Under the pieces are notes generated by a model, which made no database searches, was not told the DNA's origin, and saw nothing but the letters and a program-made list of their open reading frames with translations. Positions 1-11,734 of a stretch of 64,000 nt of DNA are shown one piece after another (the first letter of the stretch is position 1; each line of letters begins with the position of its first letter). The stretch lies in the NCBI RefSeq assembly GCF_964355755.1, contig NC_092678.1, positions 13,366,922 through 13,430,921 of the forward strand, written 5' to 3'. This DNA is from Antedon mediterranea. Taxonomy: Eukaryota > Echinodermata > Crinoidea > Comatulida > Antedonidae. Made by a program: the position numbers and the translations under genes.

Positions 1-3000
1 TGATGACAGAGAGGAGCAGAGAGAAGAGCAGGAAGTAGACGAAAGAGAGGAGGAGGAAGTTGAAGAAGGAGAGGAACAAGAAGTACCGGGGAGAAAGTAC
101 CAGAAAGCTGAAGAAAGAGAGGAGCAGGAAGTTGGGGAAAGAGAGGAGCATGAACAGAAGAAGGTAACTGACTACTTTGAAAAAAGTATGCAAAAAAGTA
201 AAAGTGTTAGCACAAACAAGAAAGCAGCGAGAGATCTGAAGGAACAGTCCGGAAATGAAGGCAGGACAGAAGAAAAAACAAAGAGTATTGAAAAAAGAAG
301 TTTAAGAAAGAGAAACAAAAACAAGTAATTTAATCTTAATAATATGTATTCTAAATATTGTAATTTCCCTAGGAAGCTCTTTACTCTAATCTTATGAATT
401 TACATTGTATAACACTAAACGTTAGAGGAGCTAGAAATATAAATAAGCAACATAAGCTATTCCAATGGGTAAAAGATCAAAAAGCGGATATATGTCTGCT
501 TCAGGAAACCCATCTAACAAATGAGATTATTAATAAATCAAACTTTGTTTGGGAAGGTGAAGCGATCCATAGTATAGGTAATTCACATAGTAGAGGAGTG
601 TCGATACTATTACGAAAAGGTCTTGAATGCAAAATTGTTAAAAAGTTTACTGATATTGATGGAAGATATATATTTCTTAATTTAATGATAAATGAAAATG
701 AATTGGACATTATAAATATTTATGCTCCTAATGAAAGCAAAAATAGAAGTGCATTCTTTAGGACCATACACAAATGTTACAATGACTTTGATGGAGGGAA
801 GGGTAATTCTATCATTCTAGGTGGAGATCTGAATTGCATCATGAATATTGACATTGACCAAAAAGGTAGCGCAAATAGGTCTGATAAATCTGTTTTTACG
901 ATTAAAAACCTAATGAAAAATTTAAATTTAAATGATATTTGGAGATCCAAAAACATGAATAAGCGACAATTTACGTGGCGTAAGAGATTTTACAACATTT
1001 TCCGTAGGCTGGATTACTGGTTAATATCAGAAGATCTCATTTCAAATGGAGATGTTTTAGCCTGTGACATTCGTCCAGCTATTCTCACAGATCACCAGGC
1101 GATATCAATTAAAATAGATTTGCATGAAAACAAACGCGGTCCTGGTTTATGGATGTTCAACAATAGCTTTCTGAAAGATGAAACATTTACAAAATTAGTA
1201 ATTAAAATAATTGGTGTTTCAATACTAAAAAATAATAGAGAACCTGTAAGTGCAAGTTTGCTATGGGAGCTTGTAAAACAAAAATAAAAGAATTTTCAAT
1301 TGCATACGGAAAACAAAAGAATAAAAACCAGAATAAAAGGAAAGAAAAATTACAAAAACAAATAAAAAACTTAAATGAAACAATTATGAATACTCAAAAT
1401 TGTGATATAACCATTGAAAATATAATTGAAAACAAAAAAATAGAGCTTGAAAACATTTATAATGTAGAAGCAAAAGGCGCGCAAATTAGGTCCAGAGTAA
1501 AATGGATAGAGGAAGGCGAGCGGAATACAAAATACTTTCTTGGGTTAGAAAGATCCAAAAGTAAAAAGAAACACATAAAAAGTTTAATTACTAAAGATGG
1601 GAGCTTAGCAAAGAGCCCAATTGATATTTTAAAGGAACAAATACAACATTTCGAAGGTTTATACGCAAAAAATGTCATAAACCCTGGAAAAATTAATAAA
1701 TACCTTTGTAATTCTATTATAAACAAGCTTTCAGAAATAGAAAAAGAAAATTGTGAAGGTTACGTCACTATTGATGAGTGTAAAAAGGCCATTTCAATGA
1801 TGGAAAAAAATAAAACACCTGGATCGGATGGTCTAAGTGTTGAATTTTATGTGTTCTTTTGGAATAATATTAAACATTTAATTTGCGATGCGTTTAAATG
1901 AAAGTTATAATTCTCAAGAATTATCCTTTTCGCAAAAACGAGGTGTAATCACCCTTTTGTTCAAGGATGGAGAAAGAGAAAATTTGAATAATTGGCGTCC
2001 CATTACCCTCTTAAACACCGATTACAAAATTCTTGCACATGTATTAAGTAACATACTTAAAATGGTTATTAAATCAATAGTAAGTTCAGACCAAAAAGGT
2101 TATATAAAAGGCCGTTTCGCTTGTGAAAACATTCGGTTAATAGAAGACCTGCTTTATTATACAGAGTGTAATGATATCGAAGGGGCAATAATTACCGTAG
2201 ATTTTAAGAAGGCTTTTGACTCTATTAGTAGAGATTTTATGTTCAATGTTCTAGAAAAGTTTAACTTTGGAATGTTCTTTTGTAACTGGGTAAAAGTATT
2301 ATACAATAACGTTGAATGTGTCACAGTTAACAATGGTTGGGTTTCAAACAATTTCAAAATGGAAAGAGGTATTAGACAAGGTTGTCCTCTATCTGCTCTG
2401 TTATTCATTTTAGTGGTTGAAGTCATGGCATCTAGAATAAGAAACAAAGATGACTATAAGGGTATTAAACTTCCAAATAATGAAAATAACATAGAAGCTA
2501 GAATAAGCCAATTAGCCGATGATACTGTTTTGTATGTTGGTAATGACAAAAGTATTAAGTCAGCAGTCAGTGTAATTGAACGTTTTTGTGAAGTATCTGG
2601 AATGACACTAAATAAAAAAAAACAATGCTTTTTGGATTGGTAAATGGAAGAACAGAATAGATAGACCTTTAGAATTAAATTGGGTAAAACACCCGATCAA
2701 AATTGTAGGCATATATGTAGGGTATAATACAGAAGAATGTACCAGAAAAAACTGGGATGTTAAATTAATAGAGCTAGAAAAGACTTTAAAACAATGGAAT
2801 GCTAGAAATCTCTCAATTTTTGGTAGAATAATAATCCTGAAAAGTCTTGCACTATCTAAATTAACATATGCTGCAAATATCACTGATGTTCCAAAATATG
2901 TATATACACAAGTTACAAATCTAATATATAATTTTATTTGGAACAATAAAAGGGAAAAGATAAAAAGAAAAACTCTAATTGGTGATGTTGAGATGGGAGG

Positions 3001-3866
3001 CATTAAAATGCCTGATTTTACTCTTCATGTTAACGCACTCATGTGTGGCTGGTTAAAAAGAATTACGAATGATGATGGTGCTAAATGGAAAAATATTCCA
3101 ATGTATTATATTAAAAAAAATATGTGATGTTAATGTTTTACTTAATATGTCATGTTATAACATTATTGATGTTAATTCTGATAAAATTCCACTGTTTTAC
3201 AAAAATATGATAAAAGCCTACATAAATTATAACAGAATCTCTAAAAAAAAACCTGAAACTTATAACGATATAATGAATGAGAAACTGTGGGGAAACCACT
3301 ACGTTAAACTAAAAAAAAAAATCACTTTTCTACAAGCATTGGATTGACAGTGGCATTATCAGTATTAAAGACATTGTTAATAAGAACACTTTTTTAACAT
3401 CAAACGAAATACTGGTGAAACTACAATGTAAAACAAACTGGTTAAATGAGTATTTGTGCATTATTAAGGCAATACCAATTCAATGGAAACGTATTATTAA
3501 GGAGGTAGATATTTTCAATTGTGATGATAATGATGAATTAGTTGGGACCAAGTATGAGATTAATACTACCAAACTAATATACTCATGGTTTGTGAAAGAA
3601 TATTTCATTATTCCAATGTCACAACTAAAATGGGAAGAGTATTTCGATGATAACAACATTGATTGGAAAACTTCTTGGTTACGGAAAGTATGTAAAATGA
3701 AAAATAAGAAACTAGCACAATTCAATTATAAGATGTTACATAGAATACTGCCTACCAACAAACGGCTGTATCAGTGGAAAGTTAAGGAAACACAAACGTG
3801 TGACAAATGTGGAGAAATTGAAAATGAAAATCATTTGTTTTTTAGTTGTAGATTTATTCAGAAATA
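1..3866 (+). mobile_element. LINE A, L1/Tx1-like non-LTR retrotransposon (5' end cut by window)
   Basis: The end of an acidic/basic ORF1 is followed by a broken ORF2 with endonuclease, reverse transcriptase and a C-terminal zinc-binding region, the standard two-ORF layout of L1/Tx1-clade LINEs. The start lies outside the window. The 3' end stops abruptly inside the zinc-binding segment, where LINE B begins in the same orientation, so A lost its tail or was interrupted by B. Several frameshifts show that it is dead. The clade is inferred from endonuclease and RT motif style, not from a tree. Confidence 0.85.
2..328 (+). pseudogene. C-terminal part of LINE A ORF1
   Basis: The reading frame is open from base 2 to a TAA at 326-328 (about 108 residues). 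The first 50 residues are almost all E, R, Q, D and V in repeated EEREEQE-type units. A Lys/Ser-rich tail containing VTDYFEKS and a basic end follow. The frame ends 65 bp before the ORF2 ATG, as expected for ORF1 of a two-ORF LINE, where ORF1 encodes a nucleic-acid-binding chaperone. No zinc knuckle or RRM is in the visible part. The assignment rests mainly on position; an unrelated acidic coiled-coil protein is possible. Confidence 0.55.
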
Positions 3867-3867
3867 A
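394..3867 (+). pseudogene. LINE A ORF2 (endonuclease-reverse transcriptase), frameshifted
   Basis: ORF2 nicks target DNA and copies the element RNA. The intact first block (394-1287) is an APE-type endonuclease: LNVRG near the start, LLQETHL with the catalytic Glu, GGDLNC, and the terminal TDHQAI. The second block (1263-1901) contains WIEEGERNTKYFL and ends with NKTPGSDGL. The RT block (1888-2643) has GYIKGRF, TVDFKKAFDS (first catalytic Asp), RQGCPLSALLF and QLADDTVLY (Asp-Asp). Later pieces in shifted frames run to 3867 and end with a CDKC...HLFFSC zinc-binding motif. Frame breaks lie near 1280, 1895, 2640, 3120 and 3345. Family ORF2 proteins are about 1,200 residues, which matches the combined length. 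Confidence 0.85.
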
Positions 3868-6860
3868 CAAACGAATACGCTGAATATTTATATAAATATA
3901 ATAATAAAAATCAAATATTCATTGTTGGAGACTTCAATGGTAGAACAGGATATTTATTGGATTATGTCAACAACGATGTATGCGCAATAGATTGGGATAA
4001 CGAATTATATATTGAAGATGATGAAGATAATGTAAAAATTAGAATTAATGAAGATGACGTCACGAATAATTATGGCATAGATCTTCTCAATTTTTGTAAA
4101 GAAACGAATTTAAGAATTGCTAATGGTAGAATTAACCCAATGTATAGTAAAAGCTACACGTTCATAGGACAACAAGGCAAAAGCGTAGTCGATTATATAT
4201 TGACAAAAGCTGATAACTTCAGGTACATAGCAGATTTGAAAGTAGAAAATAGAATAGAATCTGATCATATGCCAATTACGTTTCAATTAGGCCTACTAAC
4301 TAAAGATAATATAAAAATAAAAAAATCAAATATTGAAAATTGTCCTAATCCTAAACAAACTAAATTCAATTGGTCAGAAACATATACTGAAACATTTAAA
4401 TTAAGATTACAGCATAATAAAATCGATGAACTTAAAAATGAAATAACTAACTTGATTAATGATAACCTAATTGATGAAGCTGTTTCAACTGTAGGTAGAT
4501 TGTATGAATATGCATGTAAATGAATTATCCATAGGAATTCCAACAATAAAACAACTAAAGCTAAAAACACATGGTATGACAATCAATGTCTTGTACTTAA
4601 AAACAAAGTTTGAAGAAATTTAAATAGATTCCGACACAATCGTACACAAACATTGCTTAATGCATACCTGGAAATAAAAAAAGAATATAAAACATTAATA
4701 AAAAATAAGAAATACAGCTATATTAAAAGACCACGTACAGAATTGATTAGATCATTAGGAGAAAAAAACTCCAAATCATTCTGGATTAAACTAAAACAAA
4801 CAAAACCAAATTTTCCAAGTAACATATGTATTAATACATGGCGCACTCATTTCGAATCCTTATTTCATATTGATGAAAATAGAGATAATCAAAATGTAGA
4901 AAGTATCATTAATGATGAACCTGCTGTAAATGAAAACGAACCTAACCTAAATAATGACATTACAGTAGATGAGGTAATTCATGCCATCAAATCCCAAAAA
5001 ACAGGTAAATCACCTGGAATCGATGGATTATTACCAGAACTTTTTATACACTCATCTCAAAATATAATCAATCTAATAACAAAATTATATAATATAATTT
5101 ATAATACAGGACAGTTTCCACAGCAATGGGCAACCAGCCTTATTGTCCCAATATTTAAAAAAGGTGACAAAGAACAACCATAGAATTATAGAGGAATATC
5201 ACTTATTCTTGTTTTTGCTAAAATTTTCTTACATATTATCAATAAAAGATTACAATTTTGGGCAGAAGATAATAACATTCTACATCAGGAACAAGCCGGT
5301 TTTAGAAAGGGGTTTAGAACATCGGATAATGTATTTATTCTTAACATAATCATTAATAAATACCTAGGAAAAAACGTGGGAAAGTATATGTTGCTTTCAT
5401 TGATTTTAAACGAGCTTTTGACTCCGTAGGACATCAATATCTTCAAATAAAACTAAAAAATTCAGGAGTAAAAGGAAAAATGTTAAACGTTATTAATTCA
5501 ATGTACAATAAGTTATCAGCACATGTTAAGGTCGACGGCAATATTAGTAATTCTTTCAAATGTCTAATAGGTATACAACAGGGTTCGCCACTCTCGTCCT
5601 TTTTATTTAATGTTTTTATTAATGATTTGAGTGAAACATTAAATGAGGAAGGCGACGAGCATAGAATCCAAATATGAAATCTAAAAATTAGTCATTTACT
5701 CTATGGAGATGACCTTATGTTATTTGGTGATACCGTTTATGGTCTACAATATTATTTAAACAAGTTATCTACCTATTGTACAAGATGGGATGTAACTGTC
5801 AATGTTAACAAGAGTAATATTATGGTGTTTAAGAATGGTGGTAATCTTAACAAATTTGAAAAATGGAATTACAATGGAAATACAGTTGACATTGTCAAAT
5901 CCTTTAAATATTTAGGAGTTGTTTTCAACTCAAATGGTAATTGGAATAAAGCCAAAGAATACAATTGTCAACAAGCTAATAAGGCTTTGTTCACATTAAA
6001 AGGATTGGTAACTTCCAAGTTAATATTATATGGAACCATATATTTGATGTTAAGATTATGCCAATCTTACTTTATGGTAGCGAAATATGGGGTTTAAATG
6101 ATAACAGTATTAGAGAAAGTTCATCTAAGATTCTGTAAATTACATTATAGGAATAGGTAATTCTGCACCAAGTGTTGCAGTGAGAGGAGAATGTGGAAGA
6201 TTCACTATCCAAATTCAAATTATCATTAATATAATTCGTTATTGGCTTTGAGTAATCCAAATGGATAATGACAAATTTATTAAACAATGTTATGATTTTC
6301 AATATAGAAAAGCTCAAAGAAATGAGCAATGTTGGGCCAATGACGTAAAACAAATACTATGCATAAATGGATTTGGTAACATATGGTACTCACAACAGGT
6401 TAATAATATCTATACTTTTATTTCAAATTTTAAACAAAGGTTTACAGACATTGAACGACAGAAATTCTACGAAGATACTAGGCTACACTCTAAGCTCCAA
6501 TATTACAAGCACGTTAAATATAAGTTTGGAATTGAAGAATATCTAACAAAAGTAACAAATTACAAACATAGACAAATTATGACTAAGATACGACTAGGAA
6601 TTTTAGAATTAGAAATTGAAAAAGGAAGATGGAATTGTATAAATAGAAATGAAAGATTATGCAAATTATGTGCTTTACAATCAATTGAAGATGAATATCA
6701 TTTCACTTTAGTTTGTCCATTTTATTCAGATATTAGAACTAAATATATGTTTTCCTTTTATACAAACAACCCAACTAAATTAAAATATATTTATCTTATG
6801 TCTGCCACAAATACTGATCTTATTGTTAAACTTGGAAAATATTTATTTTTTTTCATTTAA
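3868..6860 (+). pseudogene. LINE B ORF2 (endonuclease C-part, RT, C-terminal zinc finger), decayed
   Basis: Readable blocks are 3868-4523 (endonuclease, with IVGDFNGRTG and the closing ESDHMPITF), 4653-5183 (linker, SPGIDGLLPELF and ATSLIVPIFKKGDK), 5480-5677 (IGIQQGSPLSSFLFN) and 5717-6097 (start of the RT thumb, SNIMVFKNGG and KYLGVVF). The last block is 6261-6860 (C-terminal domain with CKLC...DEYHF...C). In-frame stops and indels separate the blocks, including loss of part of the YADD region near 5700, where YGDD-like coding remains. It retains no complete enzyme. Confidence 0.85.
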
Positions 6861-6930
6861 ACGTAGAACAGAATTTTTAAACGCACTCAACTGATATTTA
6901 TTTAATATTGTATTACATTGTATATTATTT

Positions 6931-6942
6931 GGGCCAAAGGCC
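6931..6942 (+). repeat. 3'-UTR hairpin of LINE B
   Basis: GGGCCAAAGGCC can fold into a 4-5 bp GC stem. The same 12-mer lies at the equivalent place in the 3' UTR of LINE D (28,866-28,877, minus strand) although the surrounding UTR has diverged. Conservation suggests recognition by the element's reverse transcriptase, as described for other LINE 3' hairpins; that role is inference. Confidence 0.6.
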
Positions 6943-7282
6943 ATATATAATAAATGTTTCTTGGATCTCCAAGAAAGAAGAAGAAGTAATAAAGCACTCT
7001 TCTTGGTCTACCGGAAATTGCTTAACATCATCGCTTGTGAGTTAGGCATACAAGTACATTTATGCAAAGATGAAGCTATCTTGTCTGTGGAACTTGTATA
7101 GATGGAAACAATAGATGATGTGAGGGATTTTATTTCTTTATTCTGATATAAAATCAATAGGATAAATACACAAAAAAGTACCGAGACGGCAAACTTGTTT
7201 CCATTGTGGTCCTAAACAAATATAACAGAATAAACAAGGAAAACCACAATTACATAAACATAATACACAAACAAATAGCAAA

Positions 7283-9677
7283 TTAAATTTCTCTTAATCT
7301 AAGAATTTCACAAAAATAACCTTTTGATCTCTGTTTAAATAATTGTAATGAAGAGGAGCTTTGAACAAAAAAGGGGAGTGAATTCCATAACTGAATGCTT
7401 GTTATTAAGAAAGTTGATCTGTTGTGAGTTCCTATGACTGGAATTTGGATCGAAATGCTGTCTCTAGCAAATCTTGTATTGTGATTGTGACGTTGTCTCG
7501 TCAGGGTAATTGTATCCAGGTAAGTTGGAGCACTTTTATTAATTATTTTATACATAATACATAGTTTCCTCTCTTGTACTCTTAGGTCAACTGGCAACCA
7601 ATTTAAGTTTACAAACTCATGTATACCTATATGAGATCGTGGTCCTAGGTTCGAAATGCACCTAATAATTTTGTTTTGAGACGTCTGTAGCCTATTTTTA
7701 ATATATTTATTTGTACATGAGTACCATACACAGCACCCATAGTCATAATGACATTGTGTCAGAGAAGATGCAATTAATTTAAGATCATATTTAGTAATGT
7801 ATTTTTTATTTCTATTAAGAAATTTAAGTATACAATGAATTTTATTGATTACTTTCATACCTGTAGCTGTACCAGTCAGGTTCTGGTCAAGATCAATTCC
7901 AAGGTATGTGATTGAAGATTTAGCAGTTATGTTTTTATTATTACAGGTAATTTTCATTTCTGACTGTTTTCTACACATGGTTTTTGTACCAAATAAAATT
8001 GACTCCGTCTTACCAAAATGAAGGGATAATCTATTGTCAGAAAGCCACAGATTCAACGCTTGCAATTCATTACTTAGTCTGTTTTCAATATACTCTCGGT
8101 CTTTATTTGTGACCAAAAGGGCTGCATCGTCTGCATATAGCAACAACTCACAACCAACGGCCGATTTCATGTCGTTGACATATAGCAAAAATAGTAAGGG
8201 ACCCAGAATAGATCCCTGGGGTACTCCACATTTGACGTCAAGAAATGTTGATTTAGTACCTTTTATGTCAACAACCTGGGATCTACCGTGGAGTTATGAT
8301 TGCATCCATGACAGAGATAGACACGTAAAACCCATGGCCTTTAATGTATACAATAATATGTCGTGGTCTACTGTGTCGAACGCCTTTTGAAGGTCAATTA
8401 TTATCATACCAGTCATTTTTCTTTTATCCCATCCATTTCTAACAGAATCCGATAGATGTATTAGACATGTTTCTGTAGAAAATGAAGGTCTAAAACCTGA
8501 TTGATAGGTATAAAGAAGTGATTGGTCGTTTAAGTAACTCATTAATTGATTATACAAAATACGTTCTACAATTTTAGACACTGCAGATAGAATAGAAACG
8601 GGTCTATAGTTTCCAGCATATAATCGATCTTTCTTTTTGTAAATAGGCACTACCTTAGCAGATTTCCAATCAGAAGGGATATAACCGGTTGAAATGGATA
8701 TATTTATAATATGGCTTAGTGGATGTAAGATAGCCAGAGCCCCATCTTTGAAAAATCTGGCAGGTAAGGAATCTAAACCCGCACCTTTCTTACTATTTAA
8801 GTTGTTTATTATCGTTAGTACGGTTTGTTTGTTTATTTACTTCTTTAAAGGCAAATACACCTTTTTTATCTGCATAGTAATGTTTAACGTGGTTTTCATT
8901 GTAAGTATTAGATGAAGGAGGGAGTTTGTTGACTAAATTTTCAGGAGTATTAATGAAACAGGAATTTAAATAGTCAGCAATCGAGCTTTTGTCATAAATT
9001 ATTTTATCTTCACATTTTAGAGCAATGTTTTCAGATTTATTTTCTGTTCCGGTACCTAAACTTGTTAAAACATTCCATAATTTGTTGGCGTTATTTTTAT
9101 TTTCATTTAGTTTGTTCAAAAAATAAGATGACTTAGCTCTTTTTATTTTATATTTTACAGAATTTCTTAACTTTTTAAAGACAGTAAATATGTTCTCATT
9201 ATGAGTTCTCTTAAATTTAGCTAAGCATTTATCACGTTTAATGATCAGATCTCTAATTTCTGATGTGAACCAGGGTTTGGAACGTTGTTTACTTCTTATT
9301 TCTTTTAAAGGAGCAACTTGGTTGATGGCATTCATCATTTTTAGTTTGAACCAGTCCCATGCAGTGCAGACATTTGTGCAATTTGTGATATCGGACCAAT
9401 CTAATTCATTTAATTTAGAAGTAAGTAGTTCTGATGAGTATGATTTCATAGATCGTATTTTAATCGTCTTATGCCTCTTAATCGGGATTTTAACTATCTT
9501 TCTGGTGCAGTAAGTTATAAAATGATCACTGACACCGTAAGGAATAACTCCGTATTGGAAAATGTTAAGAGGTTCGGATGAGAAAATAAGATCTATGATG
9601 GTAGAGGTAGTGCAAGTAATACGTGTTGGGTCCTTAATAAGTTGGGTGAGATTAAACATATTACAAAATTGGGACAC
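7283..9677 (-). pseudogene. LINE C ORF remainder: endonuclease C-part and reverse transcriptase
   Basis: Block 9677-8793 holds the endonuclease end (STIIDLIFSS, GVSDHFITY) and the linker (KPWFTSEIRDLI, LWNVLTSLG). Block 8790-8294 holds the RT fingers (AGLDSLPARFF, VVPIYKKKDR, YRPVSILS, QSGFRPSFST, IIDLQKAFDTVDH). Block 8290-7283 holds the palm and thumb (GVPQGSILGPLLFLLY, LLYADDAALL, ITYLGIDLD). The RT Asp residues are present, but the frame is broken near 8800 and 8290. CR1/Jockey-group features are clear, such as WLPVDLRVQERKL and the LWNSLP-type C-terminus. Confidence 0.85.
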
Positions 9678-10785
9678 CCATTAAATTTTTACTTAAATTA
9701 TTAGATGATACATCTACATTAAAGTCACCTAAAATAATAACTTCTTGACCTTGTAAAATATCTCCACAGATTGTCTCAAGTGAGGTAAAAAACGATCGCT
9801 GCTTTTCAGGTCGGTAACAGGTTCCGATTAGAATAGGTTTGGTTTTAGGTAATAGTATATTTATCCATAAAGATTCAATATCATCGTTTTGGAGATCATC
9901 TCTCACGTTGTAGGTGAGATCATTTCGTATATAGAGGCATACGACTCCTCCAACACTATTCGTACATCTATCTTTTCTTTCAATTGAATAATTTTCGATA
10001 CTTATTTCACTGTTATTTACAGATTTATCCAGCCAGGACTCACTAATTGCTATTAAGGATACATCAGTCTTTTTTGCAATAGACCGAATTTCATCGATAT
10101 TTGGAAGAAGGCTTCTGGTGTTCAGGTGTAAACAATGGAGACCTTTGCATCTGAAGATTTCAGATAACAATGTATCGGGATCATCACACGAATCGTTTGT
10201 AAGAGTTGATGTATCGATATCGCGGTGGTCATTTGAAGTATTGTTAACATCAGCGTTGCTAAACGGCAGGTTTCTAAATACACATTCTTGGCATTCATAT
10301 GCAAATTCTTCCCCTGAATGACATAGATCAGTATACTTTTTTAACGGGAAGTTTATGCAATTTATGTGCGACCAACGATCACAATTATCACACGATATAG
10401 CTCGACTGGTTTTGATTATTCCTTTTGAACAAACTATACATGGGCACTTAGGTTTTCTTGCTCCGGTAGGCCCCGGGCATGGATGGACATCGCCAGCTAG
10501 CATAAGACCAAAAAACAGAATAAAGCGGTCGGCTTTCGTTTTAGTTGTTTTTATTTTTTGCTTTGATGTTCGGTTATTGACAGGTGTAAATAATTGAGAT
10601 ACAAATATGCTGTATAACTTACTTTGACCGTGTTTAAAAGACTTGTTTGGTATACATTTTGTAATAAATGTATTGTAGTTAACATCTCGATGTATGTGTA
10701 TTTCCGATGAGCTCAGATCGATAAAAATCCGAATTGATAATGTTGCACCGATGACAAACAGGTACAATAGTAAGTTGTTGGCCAT
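9661..10785 (-). CDS. LINE C ORF N-terminus: hydrophobic segment, 2A-like motif, PHD finger, start of endonuclease
   Basis: This 374-residue frame starts at an ATG. Residues 4-24 are hydrophobic. Residues 97-106 read AGDVHPCPGP, which resembles a 2A ribosome-skipping peptide with two core changes (His for Glu, Cys for Asn). A PHD-like zinc finger follows at about 112-170 (CPCIVC, CDNCDRWSHINC, ECQEC). The endonuclease begins with LHLNTRSLL, with ISESWLDKS and LGDFNVD further on. The frame ends at a frameshift near 9665 and the protein continues in the next frame. PHD fingers bind histone tails or act as protein-binding modules; their role in LINEs is unproven. Confidence 0.8.
   Translation of the reverse strand: MANNLLLYLFVIGATLSIRIFIDLSSSEIHIHRDVNYNTFITKCIPNKSFKHGQSKLYSIFVSQLFTPVNNRTSKQKIKTTKTKADRFILFFGLMLAGDVHPCPGPTGARKPKCPCIVCSKGIIKTSRAISCDNCDRWSHINCINFPLKKYTDLCHSGEEFAYECQECVFRNLPFSNADVNNTSNDHRDIDTSTLTNDSCDDPDTLLSEIFRCKGLHCLHLNTRSLLPNIDEIRSIAKKTDVSLIAISESWLDKSVNNSEISIENYSIERKDRCTNSVGGVVCLYIRNDLTYNVRDDLQNDDIESLWINILLPKTKPILIGTCYRPEKQRSFFTSLETICGDILQGQEVIILGDFNVDVSSNNLSKNLMGVPIL
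10468..10494 (-). other. 2A-like motif in LINE C (degenerate)
   Basis: GDVHPCPGP matches the family pattern D-V/I-E-x-N-P-G-P only partly: His replaces Glu, and Cys replaces the Asn before PGP. The Asn is normally needed for ribosome skipping, so this copy is probably weak or inactive. It lies after an N-terminal hydrophobic region, the same placement as in LINE D. Confidence 0.6.
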
Positions 10786-10800
10786 TATGATGCTAGGTCA

Positions 10801-11164
10801 CGGCCGCTCGAGAATTAGGCTTGAGGAGTGGTATTACAACGAGTGACGTCACTAGCACACTGGCGGGTGATTTGAAGGCGAGTCAGCACACGCAGATACG
10901 TATAGTTTTATACTTTAAACCATTTTAGGCCTCCTTGTCCTCAGTCAATTGATATAAAATCCACAAGTATTGTATCCAGAATGTTAATTCATATAAACCC
11001 AAATGTTACCGTCCTTGATTCTTTAAATTCAAACGTTACCGTCTTTGAATCGTATAGATTCAAACGTCACCGTAGGCTACTTGGTTCGTTTGACAGGCAA
11101 ATGATCACAATCGACTTTTACAGGACATCACAGCACAGTTAAAGTATTTAAAAAACAGTTATTA
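10801..11164. other. Non-coding stretch between LINE C and the RTE remnant
   Basis: No ORF is supported. It probably includes the 5' UTR of LINE C (GC-rich near 10,800-10,880) and decayed 3' sequence of element F. It contains three close CAAACGT(C/T)ACCGT copies around 11,000-11,075 (a short degenerate repeat). Confidence 0.4.
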
Positions 11165-11704
11165 TCATTAAAAATCGTCAACAAACATCAAAAATTGGAA
11201 AATAACTGGTAAAATAATCTTGATACGGTCCTCGACAAGATGCACCCCAGAAGATGTTTCGAACTTATCATCACTCGGATCGTCGTCAGCAAGGTATGCT
11301 TTCGTTGAGCTGTACAATGATTGTATAATGTCAATCATAGTAGTAGACTGGTTTAAGTGAAACCTATTACGAACGCTTAGGAAAAGAAGATTACGATTCA
11401 CATGGTCGAATGCTGCTGTTAAATCAATGAAGCATGTATAGAGTTTGCAATTTGAGCGATACGCAATTTCCTGGATCTGCTTGATTACATATATAGCATC
11501 ATTGCACCCTCTGTTGGACCTGAATCCAAACTGTGTGCGTAGAAGTTGACTTTCATAAAAGATGGAAAAACGTGAAAGAATGATAACCATAAGTATCTTT
11601 GAAAATGTAGACCCAATCGATATTCCTCTATACATTGATGGATCAAGTGGGCTGCCTTTTTTTTTCCAAATGGTTGTTAATTTGGACAGTCCCCAATCAC
11701 TTGG
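11165..11704 (-). pseudogene. RTE-like LINE F, reverse transcriptase part (3' of the nested insertion)
   Basis: Minus-strand translation gives DWGLSKLTTIWKKKGS, then YRGISIGSTFSKIL, TQFGFRSNRGCNDAI and CFIDLTAAFDHVNR (first catalytic Asp) before degenerating past SSGV. It continues, without loss of residues, the RTE frame that stops at 13,830: the left piece ends ...KEVPS and this one resumes PSDWG. The 2.1 kb between them is LINE E. RTE-clade assignment is by motif style. Confidence 0.8.
11699..11704 (+). repeat. Target-site duplication of LINE E, left copy
   Basis: ACTTGG here and at 13,824-13,829 flanks LINE E. On the minus strand it encodes the Pro-Ser shared by both halves of the interrupted RTE protein, so the duplication is verified by the reading frame. 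Confidence 0.8.
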
Positions 11705-11734
11705 GGATCAATTAACTCTTTATTGAACCATAAA

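Larger units (their letters stand above)
3862..6986 (+). mobile_element. LINE B, 5'-truncated copy of the LINE D family
   Basis: B starts mid-endonuclease directly against LINE A and ends in an AAG-rich tail at about 6986. Its protein is clearly homologous along its length to LINE D (28,822-33,697 minus): shared VGDFNGRTG, SDHMPI, GVQQGSPLSS-type and EDEYHF motifs. Both copies carry the short hairpin GGGCCAAAGGCC in the 3' UTR (here 6931-6942) and end in AAG repeats. 5' truncation is normal for LINE insertions. The clade is I/Nimb- or CR1-group-like and unresolved by eye. Confidence 0.85.
7130..10800 (-). mobile_element. LINE C, CR1-like retrotransposon with PHD finger and 2A-like motif
   Basis: The minus-strand element reads from an N-terminal region with a hydrophobic segment, a 2A-like motif and a PHD-type finger, through endonuclease and RT, to an AT-rich 3' UTR. 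The coding part spans 10,785 to 7,283. The 3' boundary (about 7,130) is approximate and no target duplication was identified. About three frameshifts and one stop inactivate it. A single long ORF with an N-terminal PHD finger is known from CR1-group elements. Confidence 0.8.

Noticed and set aside
10800-10816. GGCCGCTCGAG next to LINE C, resembling cloning-vector restriction sites
   Set aside because: There is no full NotI site or adjoining vector sequence, and the flanks are ordinary genomic or LINE 5' sequence. Chance is more likely.
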